From Rotaria sp. Silwood1 (taxonomy: Eukaryota; Rotifera; Eurotatoria; Philodinida; Philodinidae): a stretch of 64,000 bases of DNA. Shown here piece after piece: positions 24,286 to 37,200 of this stretch (positions are counted from its first letter, which is position 1; the number at the start of each line of letters is the position of its first letter). Location: contig CAJNOP010000062.1 of the NCBI GenBank assembly GCA_905250075.1, forward strand, positions 446,463-510,462, written 5' to 3'. The position numbers and the translations under genes were made by a program. The notes below the pieces were generated by a model. That model did no database searches, had not been told where the DNA came from, and saw nothing but the letters and a program-made list of their open reading frames with translations.

Positions 24286-26935
24286 AGTTTAATTACTTCC
24301 TAAAACTAACCTTTGATAAATAACTGTAACTAAGAATACGCCAATTCCTATAACACGATGTTAGAGATGCCATTTTTTTTCATCTTCACCATGTAGTTCC
24401 TGTGGATTGTTTATATTAGCGATCATAAATTCTTTTTTTTCCTATTCAAAATTGTAGTCAAAATTCATTGAATACAAAACAAAGATTTCAGCATTAGTCG
24501 AAAATTGTCATTGTTTTATTATTTTCTGTTCAATTCCAATTAATTTTCAGTTCTGTGATTTGTATTAGATACAACTTAAGAATAGTTTCAGAAAGAATGT
24601 TCCAAACTGACATGAAGAATCGCTTGAAGTCTGATAATTCTCTATAGTGGAAATATTTTAAACTTTGATTAGAAATTCAAACAATTGGTTTCTTTCAACT
24701 TACAAAAATAACATGCGTAGTTTTAAGATTTACCGGAATCCTAGCAGTTCTTCATGTCAATTGTGATCAGTTTTGAACGTTTTTTCCAAAGTTATTCTTG
24801 AGTTTTACGTTATGCAAAACATAGATTTCAAAATCAGTTGAAATTGGCTAAAATATAACTAAAAACTATGCATTTCTGATTGATTCCATACCCTTGGTTT
24901 TTGTATTTTATGAAATTTAACTACACCTTCGAATAGAATAAAAAATTATGTTTTCTCAGTATTCATGTCTCTTTTATTAAATGAGTCGTATAGTGAACTA
25001 ATTGGATAGTATATCGTTCCTATCATTTTGGAAAAAGCCGATAGATTATCTACCTATGTTTTCTTTTTGTGTTGATTTTAACGGGCAGATTATTATTGAT
25101 CAGTATAGGAAGAAGAGTGTACACTGCAGAACTACATTTACTAAGTATATTGGATAAAATGAAAAGTCCGTAAGTTCTCTTGGTTCAATTGCAACTATAT
25201 ATTTTATGTCGAATTTAAAATTGTAGTCCGATTCATTCTTCTATGAATCAATATGAGCGCCATTGTGCAAAACGATTGAGATTTCTCACCTAGTTGAACT
25301 GTTTTTAAATAATCGTACTAGATGTCACGATTTGACTAACATTCTTTCGTTAGGAATCAGTTGCTTCTATAGCAAGAAATGTTCAGTTAATGGTATCGAT
25401 GAGGGTGTAGATTTGCGTCTTCTTTTCATCCCCACAAAACATTTACACTCACATCCTTATTTTTCATACCTCTACATTGTTCTCTTAAAGAATTGTGTTT
25501 CAAACTACTAAATGAATGAAGTGATATTTGCAATGCAATAACATGAGTTATAATTTCACTGTTGGTCAGATATTTAATTCAAGGATTCCTAGGACTCTTC
25601 CTTGGTCGGTTTCCTCAATCCATCATTCTATGTATCAGAACTCTGAGAAAAGCGAAAACTTCACTGTTCTAAAATTATATGACATAATATATTTATATTT
25701 ATTACAATGCGTCAAATGTATTTTCATCAGACAAGAATAGAATTTATTGCAAGTTGATATGATTTATATGTACTAGTTTCAATTCAATTACCGACTTTTA
25801 GTCTATAAGATTCGAGAGATATTGACTAGTAGTCGTATGTCCTTTGACATAATTATCATTGAAACTGATGAAACAACTAACTCGAAGCAATGAAATCGTA
25901 TACACCTAAAAATACTTGTTAAATACAGATTAAGATAGTATGTTCTTTGAAGTTTTGCTCAATTTATCTTTTCATCTATCAATTAAAATCTTTAATATTC
26001 CACAAATTTTCGATGTGTCAGAAAAATTAATGCAGAAAGTGGTGCATTGATCTCTAAATTCTTGTGGATTTCATGATAAATTTTATCTTACGTGTTTTGT
26101 AGTTATGACAGCAACAAAAAAATCGTAAATGGTTTGTATTGAATCAAAATCGTCTGAAAACAATTTGAAGTACTGGTCGCTCAGTTCGTAACACAATCAT
26201 TTCATTAAACTATAGAATCATTAGATAGCAATGCTAAATTTGCTGATGCATGAAGAACTAAAAAATGCTGGATGAACTAAACGAAAATGTTCGCGTAAAA
26301 GTGCTTAATACACCATTACAATTAAAAAAAATGCAGAATAATTGAACTGAAGATTCGAAAAGAATCTGTGTAACAATTGTAGACGAAATATTTCATCAAT
26401 AACAAACGCTCATAGAAAACAATCGAGAGCATGTTCATATTGATAGAGTTTTATTATAATTTAGATTATTTTGTAAAAAATTATCTTGAAAATTATTTTC
26501 ACCAGCTGGTTCTCAATATGACTAGTCAAGGCATAAAGATTTCAAAAACTTTCGGTATGAAAATTCATGTATTTCAAACTTATCCATTCTTTTCAGCACT
26601 AATGTTACATAGAGAGCTGCAACTTTGGAGAATTAAAGAACTTGATTGAATATGCAAGTAACAAAAAAATTTCAGCTTTTTGAATCAAGAAAAAAAAATG
26701 TGAATAACAGTAGCATTCAGGTAAAATTTTTTAGCAAATATTCATAAAAAAATAATGAGAACAAAGTACAAAACTATTAGACATGTATCATATCAAACAG
26801 AGAGCTTAAAGCTAATAGTGATGAAGATGTCTAACAACAATCATAAAACTGATGATTGCTATAATTTCAATAACAAGAATCGATTTCCTCTATCGAAAAA
26901 ACCCTGAATACGTTCTTGTGCGTGATAAACCCGAT
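24286..26935. other. Gene-poor intergenic stretch up to an assembly gap
   Basis: AT-rich sequence with no credible coding exon. Frames at 25263-25511, 25528-25740 and 26431-26649 lack protein-like composition. The last 80 bases before the gap could encode a short basic peptide (RNPEYVLVRDKPD-like). That cannot be judged because the gap truncates it. Confidence 0.35.
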
Positions 26936-27035
26936 NNNNNNNNNNNNNNNNNNNNNNNNNNNNNNNNNNNNNNNNNNNNNNNNNNNNNNNNNNNNNNNNN
27001 NNNNNNNNNNNNNNNNNNNNNNNNNNNNNNNNNNN
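26936..27035. other. Assembly gap (100 N)
   Basis: Exactly 100 N, the usual placeholder for a gap of unknown size. The true length is not known. Confidence 0.99.
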
Positions 27036-27095
27036 ATAATGGCATTATCATAACCTGATTACCGTTTTTTTTTACATGGGATCAAGATGACTATC

Positions 27096-27452
27096 AACAG
27101 ATATTTATAATATGCAGAAAGAAAGATAAATTTTAGATTGTTATCATGTAATAAGGCGAGTGAAGTAAGCCTATTTATAAACTGCTTAGTTTTCTAGTAA
27201 AATGCCAAGGCTTTTTAATCATTATTTGACTATTGAGCATCAATTTGTAACGATATATGTTTTAAAAGAAACATTGATCGAATAGTTTGTTTCATAAACT
27301 GATTTCAATTGATTTTTGAATAATGACATAGAAAATGTATTTAAATTAAAATTGTAGATTCATTTAAAAAAAAACTACTTTTTTAAAATATTCATTGTTT
27401 GAGTGAAGTCTATATCATGTTGTAACTATCCACTTCGCCGATATCTATATAC
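27096..27452 (+). repeat. Duplicated non-coding segment, copy A
   Basis: About 350 bp, alignable in the same orientation with 39863-40236. Shared landmarks in order: AACAGATA, AATTTTAGATTGNTATCATG, AAGCCTATTTRTAAACT, CTGATTTCAATT, and ATTCATTGTT...GTCTAT[A/G]TCATGTT. Copy B lies just downstream of the FG-GAP gene, while copy A starts about 60 bp past the N gap. It is either a dispersed repeat or the remnant of a segmental duplication. Confidence 0.6.
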
Positions 27453-27964
27453 ATCTAGAGTAATTCTCAATAGATATTAAATATATATTAAAGTTACAAT
27501 TTAAATGAGAATGAACCATAACTCAATAAAGAATGAATTCAATATCATATTTATCAAATCATGAATATCACACGGTGTCGCAAAAGTTCGATCGAAAGAG
27601 AAATATCAAATATTTCTTTAAATTTTTCAAGTAATTAACTTAACGATTTTGTTTTTTAGTTTCATTTCATTTTTATTAAAGTTGTATTTCATATAAATTT
27701 GTTTCTAATAGTTGTAAACAATGATTACTTACAAGTGAAATACACAAATCTATTGTTTTTCAAAATTTTAATCAAAACATCATATGAAATTTTCATTTTT
27801 CGACTCAATGAGATACTTAACAGATGTCATCAACGCATGGTAGAAATTGAGCTTATTGTGTAATCTTAGAAAAAGATTTCACAAACCTTTACGCCTTTTT
27901 TTCAGTCTCGAAGTAAGAAGATTATACTAGATAAATTTCATTTTATTACACAAAGATAAAGTTT
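27453..27964. other. Intergenic, nothing recognised
   Basis: AT-rich sequence between the duplicated segment and the hAT-type MITE. No coding frame or further repeat was recognised. Confidence 0.35.
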
Positions 27965-27972
27965 CTCCTGTG

Positions 27973-28252
27973 TAGGGGTCGACAAGCTCAGCTCAGCTCC
28001 GCTCAGAAGAACTGTTCGAACAGCTCTTTTGAGCTGAGTTGAACTGGTGAATCGGTTCGTTTGAGCTGTGTTCCCAAAACAGAACACTTTTGTTCTGTTA
28101 TAGGAATTAGTTCCCAAAAACGGAACAAAAGTGTTCTGTTTTGCGAACACAGCTCACAGCTCAAACGAACCGGTTCACCAGTTCAACTCAGCTCAAAAGA
28201 GCTGTTCGAACAGTTCCTCTGAGCGGACCTGAGCTGAGCTTGTCAACCCCTA
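27973..28252. mobile_element. hAT-type palindromic MITE (280 bp) with perfect 8-bp target duplication
   Basis: Ends are TAGGGGTCGACAAGCTCAGC (left) and the inverse of ...GCTGAGCTTGTCAACCCCTA (right). They are flanked by identical octamers CTCCTGTG at 27965-27972 and 28253-28260. The 8-bp duplication and the TAGGGGT terminus are hallmarks of the hAT superfamily. The element is almost entirely one palindrome: GAGCTGAG, CTGTTCGAACAG, GGTTCGTTTGAGCTGTG and AACAGAACACTTTTGTTCTG blocks mirror each other about a centre near 28112. It is much more GC-rich than its surroundings, which suggests recent arrival or structural constraint. The minus-strand frame across it (27938-28150) is not a gene. Confidence 0.93.
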
Positions 28253-28260
28253 CTCCTGTG

Positions 28261-29439
28261 TAGTCTATTGATTTTTGAAGAATATTTTTTCAAGCAAGTG
28301 TAGCAGAAGAAACAAATTATCTTAATAGGTATCAGAGCCAATTGAATTGACGCAACTCAATATTTTTGTATAGAAATATGTAGAGATAATTTTTTTTTAC
28401 AGACCATTCGTCAAAGATCTAGTTCAGTTAAAAACCAAAATCCATAATAAGATCAAAATAAATTTTATATGATGTTTTGATCAATATTTTGAAAAACAAT
28501 AGAATTTGGTATTGCACTTGTCAGTAATCATAATAGACTCAGAGGAAGTTTATCAGAAAACTCTAGTATATATGATTTCATGTAGTTTCATTTCTTCTTG
28601 TAAATGATAAAAACTGCAGTTCATTATCTTGTTCTTATCAAAAATGATTCGAAAAATATTCACCTTCATTTATTTTGACAATGTATAATGGCTATTAACA
28701 AAAAAAAAAAAAGAATAATTATTGATAAACAGGATCATTATAACATTAGTTTCTTATGAAGAAAAACTGATGTATCTCTCTATTATAAATTTCATCGAAT
28801 GAACTGAATTTTTTTGTACTATCAAGAAAAAGTTACTTATAGTTTATAGTTGTAAGAGAGGCCATTAAAGATACTATTTTGAAGTGTTATTTTTAATATG
28901 AGTATATAGCCAATTTTTATATAGTTATTAAAACAAACAAAATTTTGTAAATAATTCATTGCTTATGACTAATTCTTTCAAGTTTTACTAATTAATAACA
29001 TATACATACCGTTGGTAGAAATTTACGATTAAACTACCATTGTCAAAGATTAATCAGTTGAGAAAAATGCATCCTGTTTATTTTTGATCAGAGAGATAAA
29101 CAAAATTCAGACTTCGTAGTAGACTTCTTGTTTATAGAGAACTTCATATCAGAAAAAAAGGATTCGCTACAAAGCATGACCATATGACTTTTTTTAGAAA
29201 TTTCTTAAAATCGTCGATCTGCATATAGTATATGAAAAGTAATACTTGGAGACAATTCATTTTCATCGTTTTTCTTACGAATACAAACTATAAGCAATCT
29301 TTTATTGATAGTAAAAATATCAATTCTTTTCGTAAGACTATAGAGAAGATATTCAAACTTTTTTTTGCTCAGAATGTGAACTCTTGAATAACTCTTACCA
29401 TATATACAGTATTCGAATTAATTATTTGAATATCTTATC
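28261..29439. other. Intergenic, contains copy A of a second duplicated segment
   Basis: AT-rich and without genes. The part about 28835-28990 is alignable with 32405-32570 (shared TTGAAGTRTTATTTTTAAYATG, AGTATA, TAATTCAT, TTCATTGCTTATGA). Confidence 0.45.
28835..28990 (+). repeat. Dispersed non-coding repeat, copy A
   Basis: Matches 32405-32570 in direct orientation, including CTTATAGTTTATANTTGTA, then TTGAAGT[G/A]TTATTTTTAA and CATTGCTTATGA. It is of unknown type, without inverted ends. Confidence 0.5.
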
Positions 29440-30350
29440 GTCTCTATCTTTTATAACGTAGAAAGAATTTTTTCTTTACTATTTTATACAATTCGAATTG
29501 ACCAAAATGTAGAGTTTATTCTATAAAAAAAACAGTTCTTTTTGTTAAAAACGTTTTCATAAGTTTTTGAATGGTTTTCAAATGGTTATACATATTGAAG
29601 TCGGTTTTTTCCTATTAAATAGAGGAATGTTAGAGACGTCTATCTTTGTTATATTCATTAAGTTCAAAGAAGTTTTTTTTAGAAATTTTTGCATGGAAAA
29701 AATTTTTTGTAGCAACTTAGGCTCAAATTACGTCAAAATATCGCCCAAAGAATATTGTATTTTCTGTGTAATTGTTCGATTTCTTCATTCTCACACTGAA
29801 CACATACTTGAAAAGAAGTGTTCTAAAATCTGCATATTTTATGAGTAATACGATTCTCTTTGAGTTACATGTTGATATATTTTGAGCTTAGATTGCTACA
29901 AAACGTTGTAGAAATGAGCAACAAAAAAACTTCTTCGAACTTAATGAATGTTACAGAGATAGTTATAACCGATTGAAAGTTATTCAAAACATGGTGATTG
30001 ACATTTTTAAAAAATTCGACAATGGCTTTTTTCTTCTCTTGTATCAAATGATATTTTTTGTGTTGAGTTTTTATTTTATCAAACTTGAAAAAATCTAGAT
30101 TCTCTATAAAAAAAACCTTTAAGTTTTGAGCCATTTTGAAGTTGTTGACATTCTATCAACAGTTTTTCGTTTAATCAAGTACATCTTTCAAATGTGGTCT
30201 AGCTCGAACAATAAAGATACAATTAAAAAAAAACTGTCAATGTTCGAATAACATTTCTTTTGCAATGATTTGGTCTATTCGAATAGTATGTAAAACAAAA
30301 AGTTTAAAAAATCTTTTTTCTACGTTGTGTAACTTGCTTTACAAGATAGG
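29440..30350. repeat. Large inverted-repeat (foldback) element, about 0.9 kb
   Basis: The left arm (about 29440-29740) mirrors the right arm (about 29880-30350). Shared blocks, left to right, include AACGTAGAAA, ATTCGAA[T/-]TGACCAAA, ATTCATTAAGTTC[A/G]AAGAAG and GTAGCAA[C/T][T/C]TA[G/-]GCTCAAA. The loop is about 140 bp. Frames on both strands across it (29567-29848 and 29865-30134) are mirror images of the same repeat and are not genes. It is diverged, so probably old. Confidence 0.6.
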
Positions 30351-33300
30351 AATTATAAAGTACCTAAATAAGTATTTTTTGTGCAGTGAATCTAATTGAA
30401 GTTAGACCGGTCGATGAAGTGACTATAGTACAATTAAGTATTAGATAATTATTAAATATTTGATGATATTCAAATAAAAATATACACCTAAAGTTAGTTT
30501 TTTTATTTTGTATATATATATATATCTTTTTTTACTCTAATCAATGTAGAAAAACTTATACAAAAAAATCAAATATTATTTTTTCCTTTATACTGTATAT
30601 AATTATAGATCTATTTTGATGACATTAAAGTATGTAATTAATGGGAAAGATGTCTAGAAAACTATACTACGATTTAAACAGTACATAACCATATAATTAA
30701 AATAGTGGTCATAATATATTTTATTTTAGAATGTTTTGCATTTTTTGCTGTGAGTCTCGAAATTCATTGTGGCATTACATGCAAGAATAAAAATGAAGCT
30801 TCTAACTGAAAATACACACAAAGACAAGGTTATGGCGCAAAAAAAATTAGTTGAGTATATATAAGACTTACTTCCGAATGTGAGTTTATTTTGGTGCAGT
30901 CATCAAGAGTTGTTATATATTGCAAAAGATAGATCCAAGTGTTTGAATACATACAATAAATAATAAAGAAAATAGTCCTTATAATATTCCTATGATCGTG
31001 TTCTAAGGTCACCAAACGTTCTTACTACTTCATCTTCTACTATTCTTATAATATTTATCTGATATGTTCTTCTTTGAGTTTTACTTTACTAGTAGAATTT
31101 ATATTAGATAGTACTGAAACATAGTATGCAAAAATCTATTCAATTGAAGTCTTTATTTATCTTATTGTGAGTGTGACTCTCTCTGAAGCGTTTCCTTTGT
31201 CGTTGTATGTAGTTGTTTTTTTACTAATATAAATTTAGAATGTTGTTTGTATTCTTTTCTTCTCTCTTTCATTGCTGTTGGATCTTTAAGAACAGATAAA
31301 ATTTTCCAGTGGTACACATTGAAGATGTGAGATAGTAGTAATAAGTTCAATAAAATTTCTTTTTTACACTTTATTGTTATATATTTCTTGTTCTCATCTT
31401 TTGTCCATTCTTTTTATTTGCAGGTCTTCATATTGCCAAATGTAATACTTATTGTGAAGAAAAAAATATGTAACTAATAGATTAGATTACTTAGCAAAGG
31501 TTTTTAAGTTTTTCTTTGATTTTTGGAGTACCTACTATTGAATATTTAATACATTATTGCGTATAGAACGTTATTTATGAAGCTTAGAAATAAAATAACC
31601 GATAAGATCTTTTAATTATAAATCAAAGTATAGAATAATGTCATTATGTTCTTTGATTTACGTACTAGAGTTTTCTTTTTTTACCTTGAGAACGGTCTTC
31701 TATTTTTTTTTATGATGCTCATTTGTAATCCGTTACTATTGAAGACCTGAACAATGTCACATGATAGGGCATTTCTGTTAGTAACTATGGCACAAACTAT
31801 TCCAAAATACTTTTGCTCAAATCTATTTTTATATTTAACGCATTTCCTTTTGTTCGATAAAAAAAAACTTTTTGATACAATATCACTAAATTGTATCCTA
31901 TGCTTAACCTTCCTGATATGTAACTTCAGATATTGTCATACATAAAAAGAAAAACAAGTAGTACGTTCAAAAACGAACTGAACAGCAACAAAGAATAAGA
32001 AAGATAATAGGTCAGTGAAATATGAAAGTTGCCTTCGTTTCTATAGGTCCTAATTATTATCCTCTAATAGAAGAAGGTGTACTTTCATATGTACTAGTGA
32101 AGTTATTACATGTATATGTTGTTTTATGAAATATATTTATCAGGTAAGGACACTTATGTGATTTTATTGCTGTTTTTCGTATAATTGTCTATCTCTTTTT
32201 TCTCACTCTGCTTTTTCTTTTACGTTGACGTCCTTACACTCATGTGTGATTATATTGTATGTATGATTTAATCGTTTCTATTCTTGCACACATAAAAAAA
32301 AGGAAAGCAATCGCGACAGGTAAATTTGTATGTACTAACGCTCGAACCACTAGTCTTCAATGCAAAATAACTAATGATAAACAAGGTGACCATGAATTTG
32401 GTTTTGCTTATAGTTTATATTTGTACAAAAAAACCGACTGTAAACACTTTTTTTGAAGTATTATTTTTAACATGAGTATAAATCAGTTTTTAAGTAGTTA
32501 TAAAGACAAAAAAAGAAAATTTTTTACATAATTCATAGAAGCATAAATTTCATTGCTTATGATTAAATTTTTCGGATTAGACAAATGACCGCGTCGGATT
32601 CGATATTAATTAGAATGGCTGCAAAAACCCTATTTCATTTTTCTCCTATGTAGTGTTTATTATTGATAAGTTAAAAAAGCATGATTTCATATGTTGCTAA
32701 TAGTATCTTCAAAAATTGATTATACAGATTTAATTTCGTATCTTTTTGTTCTGATAACTTGTACGAAGATTCCAAATAGTGGATTGAATAGAGAAAATTA
32801 TTTCCAACTAGGATTTGAAGAAAATAAACTCTTCACAGTTTTTTCAAAATGCAGCATCTCTAGAAAACCTAAAATCTAGTTTTACAATACATTGAACTCG
32901 AAGAAAAAAGTTTCTTTCGATTACACATCATAATAGAGCAAATGATTCTCTAAAGAGTGAAAATTTTCTGAGCTTTCTACAACAGTTTTGAATGAAGTAC
33001 ATCGAGATTAAGAAACGCTCAAAGATAGGGTCTTTTCTGTCATTTTTGGAGAGAAAACTGGACAAAAAAGATTTCTGGAATTTTCTTAAAATTTATGTAA
33101 TTCAGTCAATGAATATCGTGCGCAGGTTGGATCTGTAGATTTTCAGGCGAGAAAACTCGCAGGAAAAACGTCGCTTCCGACCAGAAAAGTCTGAAAAACA
33201 GTATAGACTTGGAAACAGAAATCTGACGATTGTATTTGATTGCAGTTGGCTTAGGCCGCACCTTATTTACCTCAGCAGACACTAAACAAGAGCCACATAA

Positions 33301-34281
33301 AAGTTCATTAATAACTGTATCAGTTTATACTGTAAGAAAACTTCCTATTTGTCGCTCAAAGTATTCATTTTGGTCTTGTGTTAACACCGGTTTACTTCAA
33401 TGATATTTATAGTACTTATCAATCTAAAAAATGGAATAAAATTCCTGTTAATCTTATGTAATTTTCAATGATCGAAAAACGTGTTTTTCTTAAGTTTTAC
33501 TTTAAAAACTTCGATGCTGAATTTTTGTTTGGTATTCTCTGCTCCAGATTTGATAACTATAACGCTATGCCAACATTTAACACTCATGTCATAGGTTGGC
33601 ATATATTAGATTATAATCGATATTTTTATTTTATCGCAACTTATTTAAATCTGATTTTAGCTTAAAAGAAAACTGCTATTTGATTTTAATTATTAAAAAA
33701 TAAACTAATCTAATTAGAGCTACATTAAAATTGTATTATTTTGATAGACTTTTTATGAGAAAATAATTGAGAAAAATCATATTTTGCCCTTTTCCTTTAT
33801 ATGTATACTGCTATTGTCATTTCATGTAGCTTTTTGTGAATGAAGGGTGTTATTCAACTGAAGAAATGCTTACTATGGCGATCATTCTGAGCGTGTCAGA
33901 AGTATCCTCTTGAACAATATGCCATAACTAGAAAATGACAAAGTACTGCATTATTTTCACCGTAATTTGTCAGCATGTTTTATGATGAGATTTTTCGCTA
34001 GCGAACAATCATTGATTTTCCTACCATTTTTATCAGGGCACTAAAGACATATAGCTACCGATGTTCGTTATATGCAGTCATAAATCTCGTGGTTTCGTTC
34101 TGCTAGGAAGTCTTCTTGTAGAAGGAAAAATTCAAACTAGTCGATGTAGTAAACAGGATCCATGTTTGTCTTGATGGTTTTAGTAAACTTATTCCAACAA
34201 TCTACAATCAAAACATACGAAAGTTGCTAACTGTTAACTTTTTGTTTTGTTTTGTTTTGTTTTTAGATCAATACGAATTGC
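30351..34281. other. Gene-poor stretch upstream of the FG-GAP gene
   Basis: AT-rich with no convincing exon. It includes a TA microsatellite near 30510-30530 and the second copy of a dispersed repeat (32405-32570). A hairpin-forming segment lies near 32021-32092 (TATGAAAGT...ACTTTCATA). A pyrimidine-rich (TTTTG)n tract followed by TTTTTAG at about 34239-34266 could be the 3' end of an intron in the FG-GAP gene's 5' UTR. The block 32880-33300 is less AT-rich and may be repeat-derived. Confidence 0.4.
32405..32570 (+). repeat. Dispersed non-coding repeat, copy B
   Basis: Direct-orientation counterpart of 28835-28990, with small insertions relative to it. Confidence 0.5.
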
Positions 34282-37200
34282 ATGGATCATACTCTACAGT
34301 CTATTGAACACTCATCTGCTCATCATCGTTCTTGTTCAAACAAATCAAATGATGAAAACCCAACAAATAATCAATCCACTATAGAAAATGTTTTCAATGT
34401 CTATACAGATAAAATAGAGTTTAAAACGATAGAGTATATCTCTTTGTTTGTAAGATTCTTTATTGTAAATCAAATATTATTTTTAATAGAATGAAACTAT
34501 TCTGGTTTGAACATCCATCTGTTAGAGCAATATGTGCATTTGTGTTGTTTACAATTATAGCAATGACTATTGGCATAATTACAGTTTGTCTCGGTCTTCC
34601 AAAACGATCAGGTATAGTTTTATTTGTTGTCCTAGTTTTTTGTATTTAACGAATTTTATGCATGCGGTAAACTTAATTCATGATAAAATATCGAGTCCTT
34701 GATGTTAAAAACTACAAAAAAATTACAATAATGTAGTAGCATTTAACAGTTTGAAAAATGACCCATAGTCGAAGCTGGAAGTGTCGTTTCAGTTACTAAA
34801 AATGGAAAAATAGTGATTCCAGTTCAGTTCCCAAAATATCATGAGAAACAGAAGTCAAATACATTTTGAGAAGTTTTCATCATTGAATCTGTCAAGATTG
34901 AAGATGCTAGATATTTTAATACTTAAACAAAACAACGTTATACAAATAATGCGAATTATTTCATCTTAAGCTTTGAAAATGAAGATTTCTCAACATAGAT
35001 TTCAGAACTTTTGTATTTATTTAATGATTTAACGATTTCGATATCGTTCCCAGTGAAATTGGAAAAGTCAGTACCAATTCGGCTCTTAGTGGTAATTGTT
35101 ATGAGTTTAACGAATTTTATAATGTAGTATGTATTGGTTTCATAACATTTATGAATAAATGACTAACCAAAGATATTGTTTAGGTTTCTATCTTTATAAT
35201 AAGTTACTACAGTACTATACACAAAAGAGTCTATCATTATATTCATAAATTAACTGCATTAGTAAAAATTAAAATATTTTCTATAATACGTATTCAGTCA
35301 AAAGTTAAACAATTGAAGAGCAAATGATGCTTAGACACTATTGTATTTTATTTGTGATATTTAGATGAAAAATGCCAAATCCAATTCAAACGAACTTCTC
35401 AAACTGTAATTATACATGATTCTCTTCCGCTACATGTGGCTATTGGGGATTTTAACAACGACACTAATTTAGATCTTGTAATTGCTAATTCTGGTACTAG
35501 CAATATTAGTATTCGTCAAGGTTATGGTAATGGAACGTTTTCATCGGAAATTACTTATTCAACTGGATTTGAATCTAGTCCATATTGGGTCGCTGTTGAA
35601 GATTTCAACAATGATACATTACTTGACATTGCTGTTGCTAATTATGGTACTCATAATATAGGCATATTTCTTGGACATGGTAATGGATATTTTTCAGATC
35701 AATTAACATTTTCATTAGGCTCTTCTCGTCCTGTATCATTAGCCATTGGAGATTTCAATCAAGACAAACAATTGGATATTGCTGTAATTAACAATGGTAC
35801 TTTTGATGTAGTTATACTACTAGGTTATGGTAATGGGTCCTTTCAAATACATACATCTTATCATATGGGTTATGATTCAATGCCATATTCGATTGATGCT
35901 GCTGATTTTAATAATGATCAACAACTTGATCTTGTTGTTGTTAATTATGGTACTAGTGACATAGCTTTACTGTTAGCCACTGGAAATGGCACATTTTCAA
36001 TTAGAAAATATTCAACTGGAAATGGTTCTCATCCATGTTCAGTGGCTACTGGCTATTTTAATAATGACTTTTATATTGATATTGCTGTTGTTAATTCTGC
36101 TACTGAAACGATTAGTATACTTGTTGGAGATGGACATGGAACATTTATAACTAAAGCAACATATCCAACTGGTTTCCAATCTAATCCACAGTTTATTGCT
36201 GTTGGTAGGTTTAGTAATGATAATGCAATTGATATAATCGTTGCAAACTCAGGAAAAGACAATGTAGCTGTACTCGAAGGAAATGGAGATGGGACATTTT
36301 CCACTAAAGCAACCCATTCAACAGGATATAATTCCAATCCATGTTCATTAGCCGTTGGCATTTTCGCCAATGACAATATGTCAGATCTTGTTATCGTCAA
36401 TAAAAATATTAATTCTATTCTTATACTTAGATCATATACTATGAATCTCACTGCAAATCAAACAAGGTATTCAATGGATGAAGAGTCCTTTCCGAAATCT
36501 ATCGTTGTCGATGATTTCAATAATGACGCAAAACTCGATATTATAATTACCGACACCATTGATAGCAGTGTTGATTTATTTATAGGATATAGTAATGGCA
36601 CTTTTGAATACCAAGAGGCTTTTTCGACCTTAGAAGATAAAGTTACTCCTTATTTGATTACTGTTGGAGACTTCAACAATGACAAACAACCTGATATTGC
36701 TGTATGTATGTTGTTGATGAATGAAGTACGTATTTATTTAGGAGACGGCCATGGTTATTTTGAAAAAGGATATATATACTTAGCTGGCAACCGCTCAATA
36801 CCATCTTCAATTACTACTGGTGACTTCAATAATGATAGAAATCTCGATATAATTGTAGCCAATGATATTGGTGAAAATGTAGCTATTTTGCTTGGATATG
36901 GTAATGGAGCCTTTGCACAAGCAATAAATTATCCGACTGGATATTATTCTCCGTTATTTATCTCTGTAGGTGACTTTAATAATGACAATTTGTTGGATTT
37001 TGCTTCTGCTAATTATGATAGTCATAATCTAAGCATATATTTAAGCAATGGTAATGCAACTTTTCAAAGTCCCATTCCAGTGTCGACTAGCATTTACTAT
37101 GCAAAATTTCTTACTGTTAGAGACTTAAATAATGACGCACGAGACGATATCGTCGTCACTTTTCCCGACTCTTCTACAATTGGTGTTTTTCTAGGATATG

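Noticed and set aside
27938-28150. 70-codon minus-strand frame
   Set aside because: It overlaps the palindromic hAT MITE and reads its arm; it is not a gene.
29567-30134. Two frames on opposite strands, 93 and 89 codons
   Set aside because: They are the two arms of the same inverted repeat and encode mirror-related peptides.
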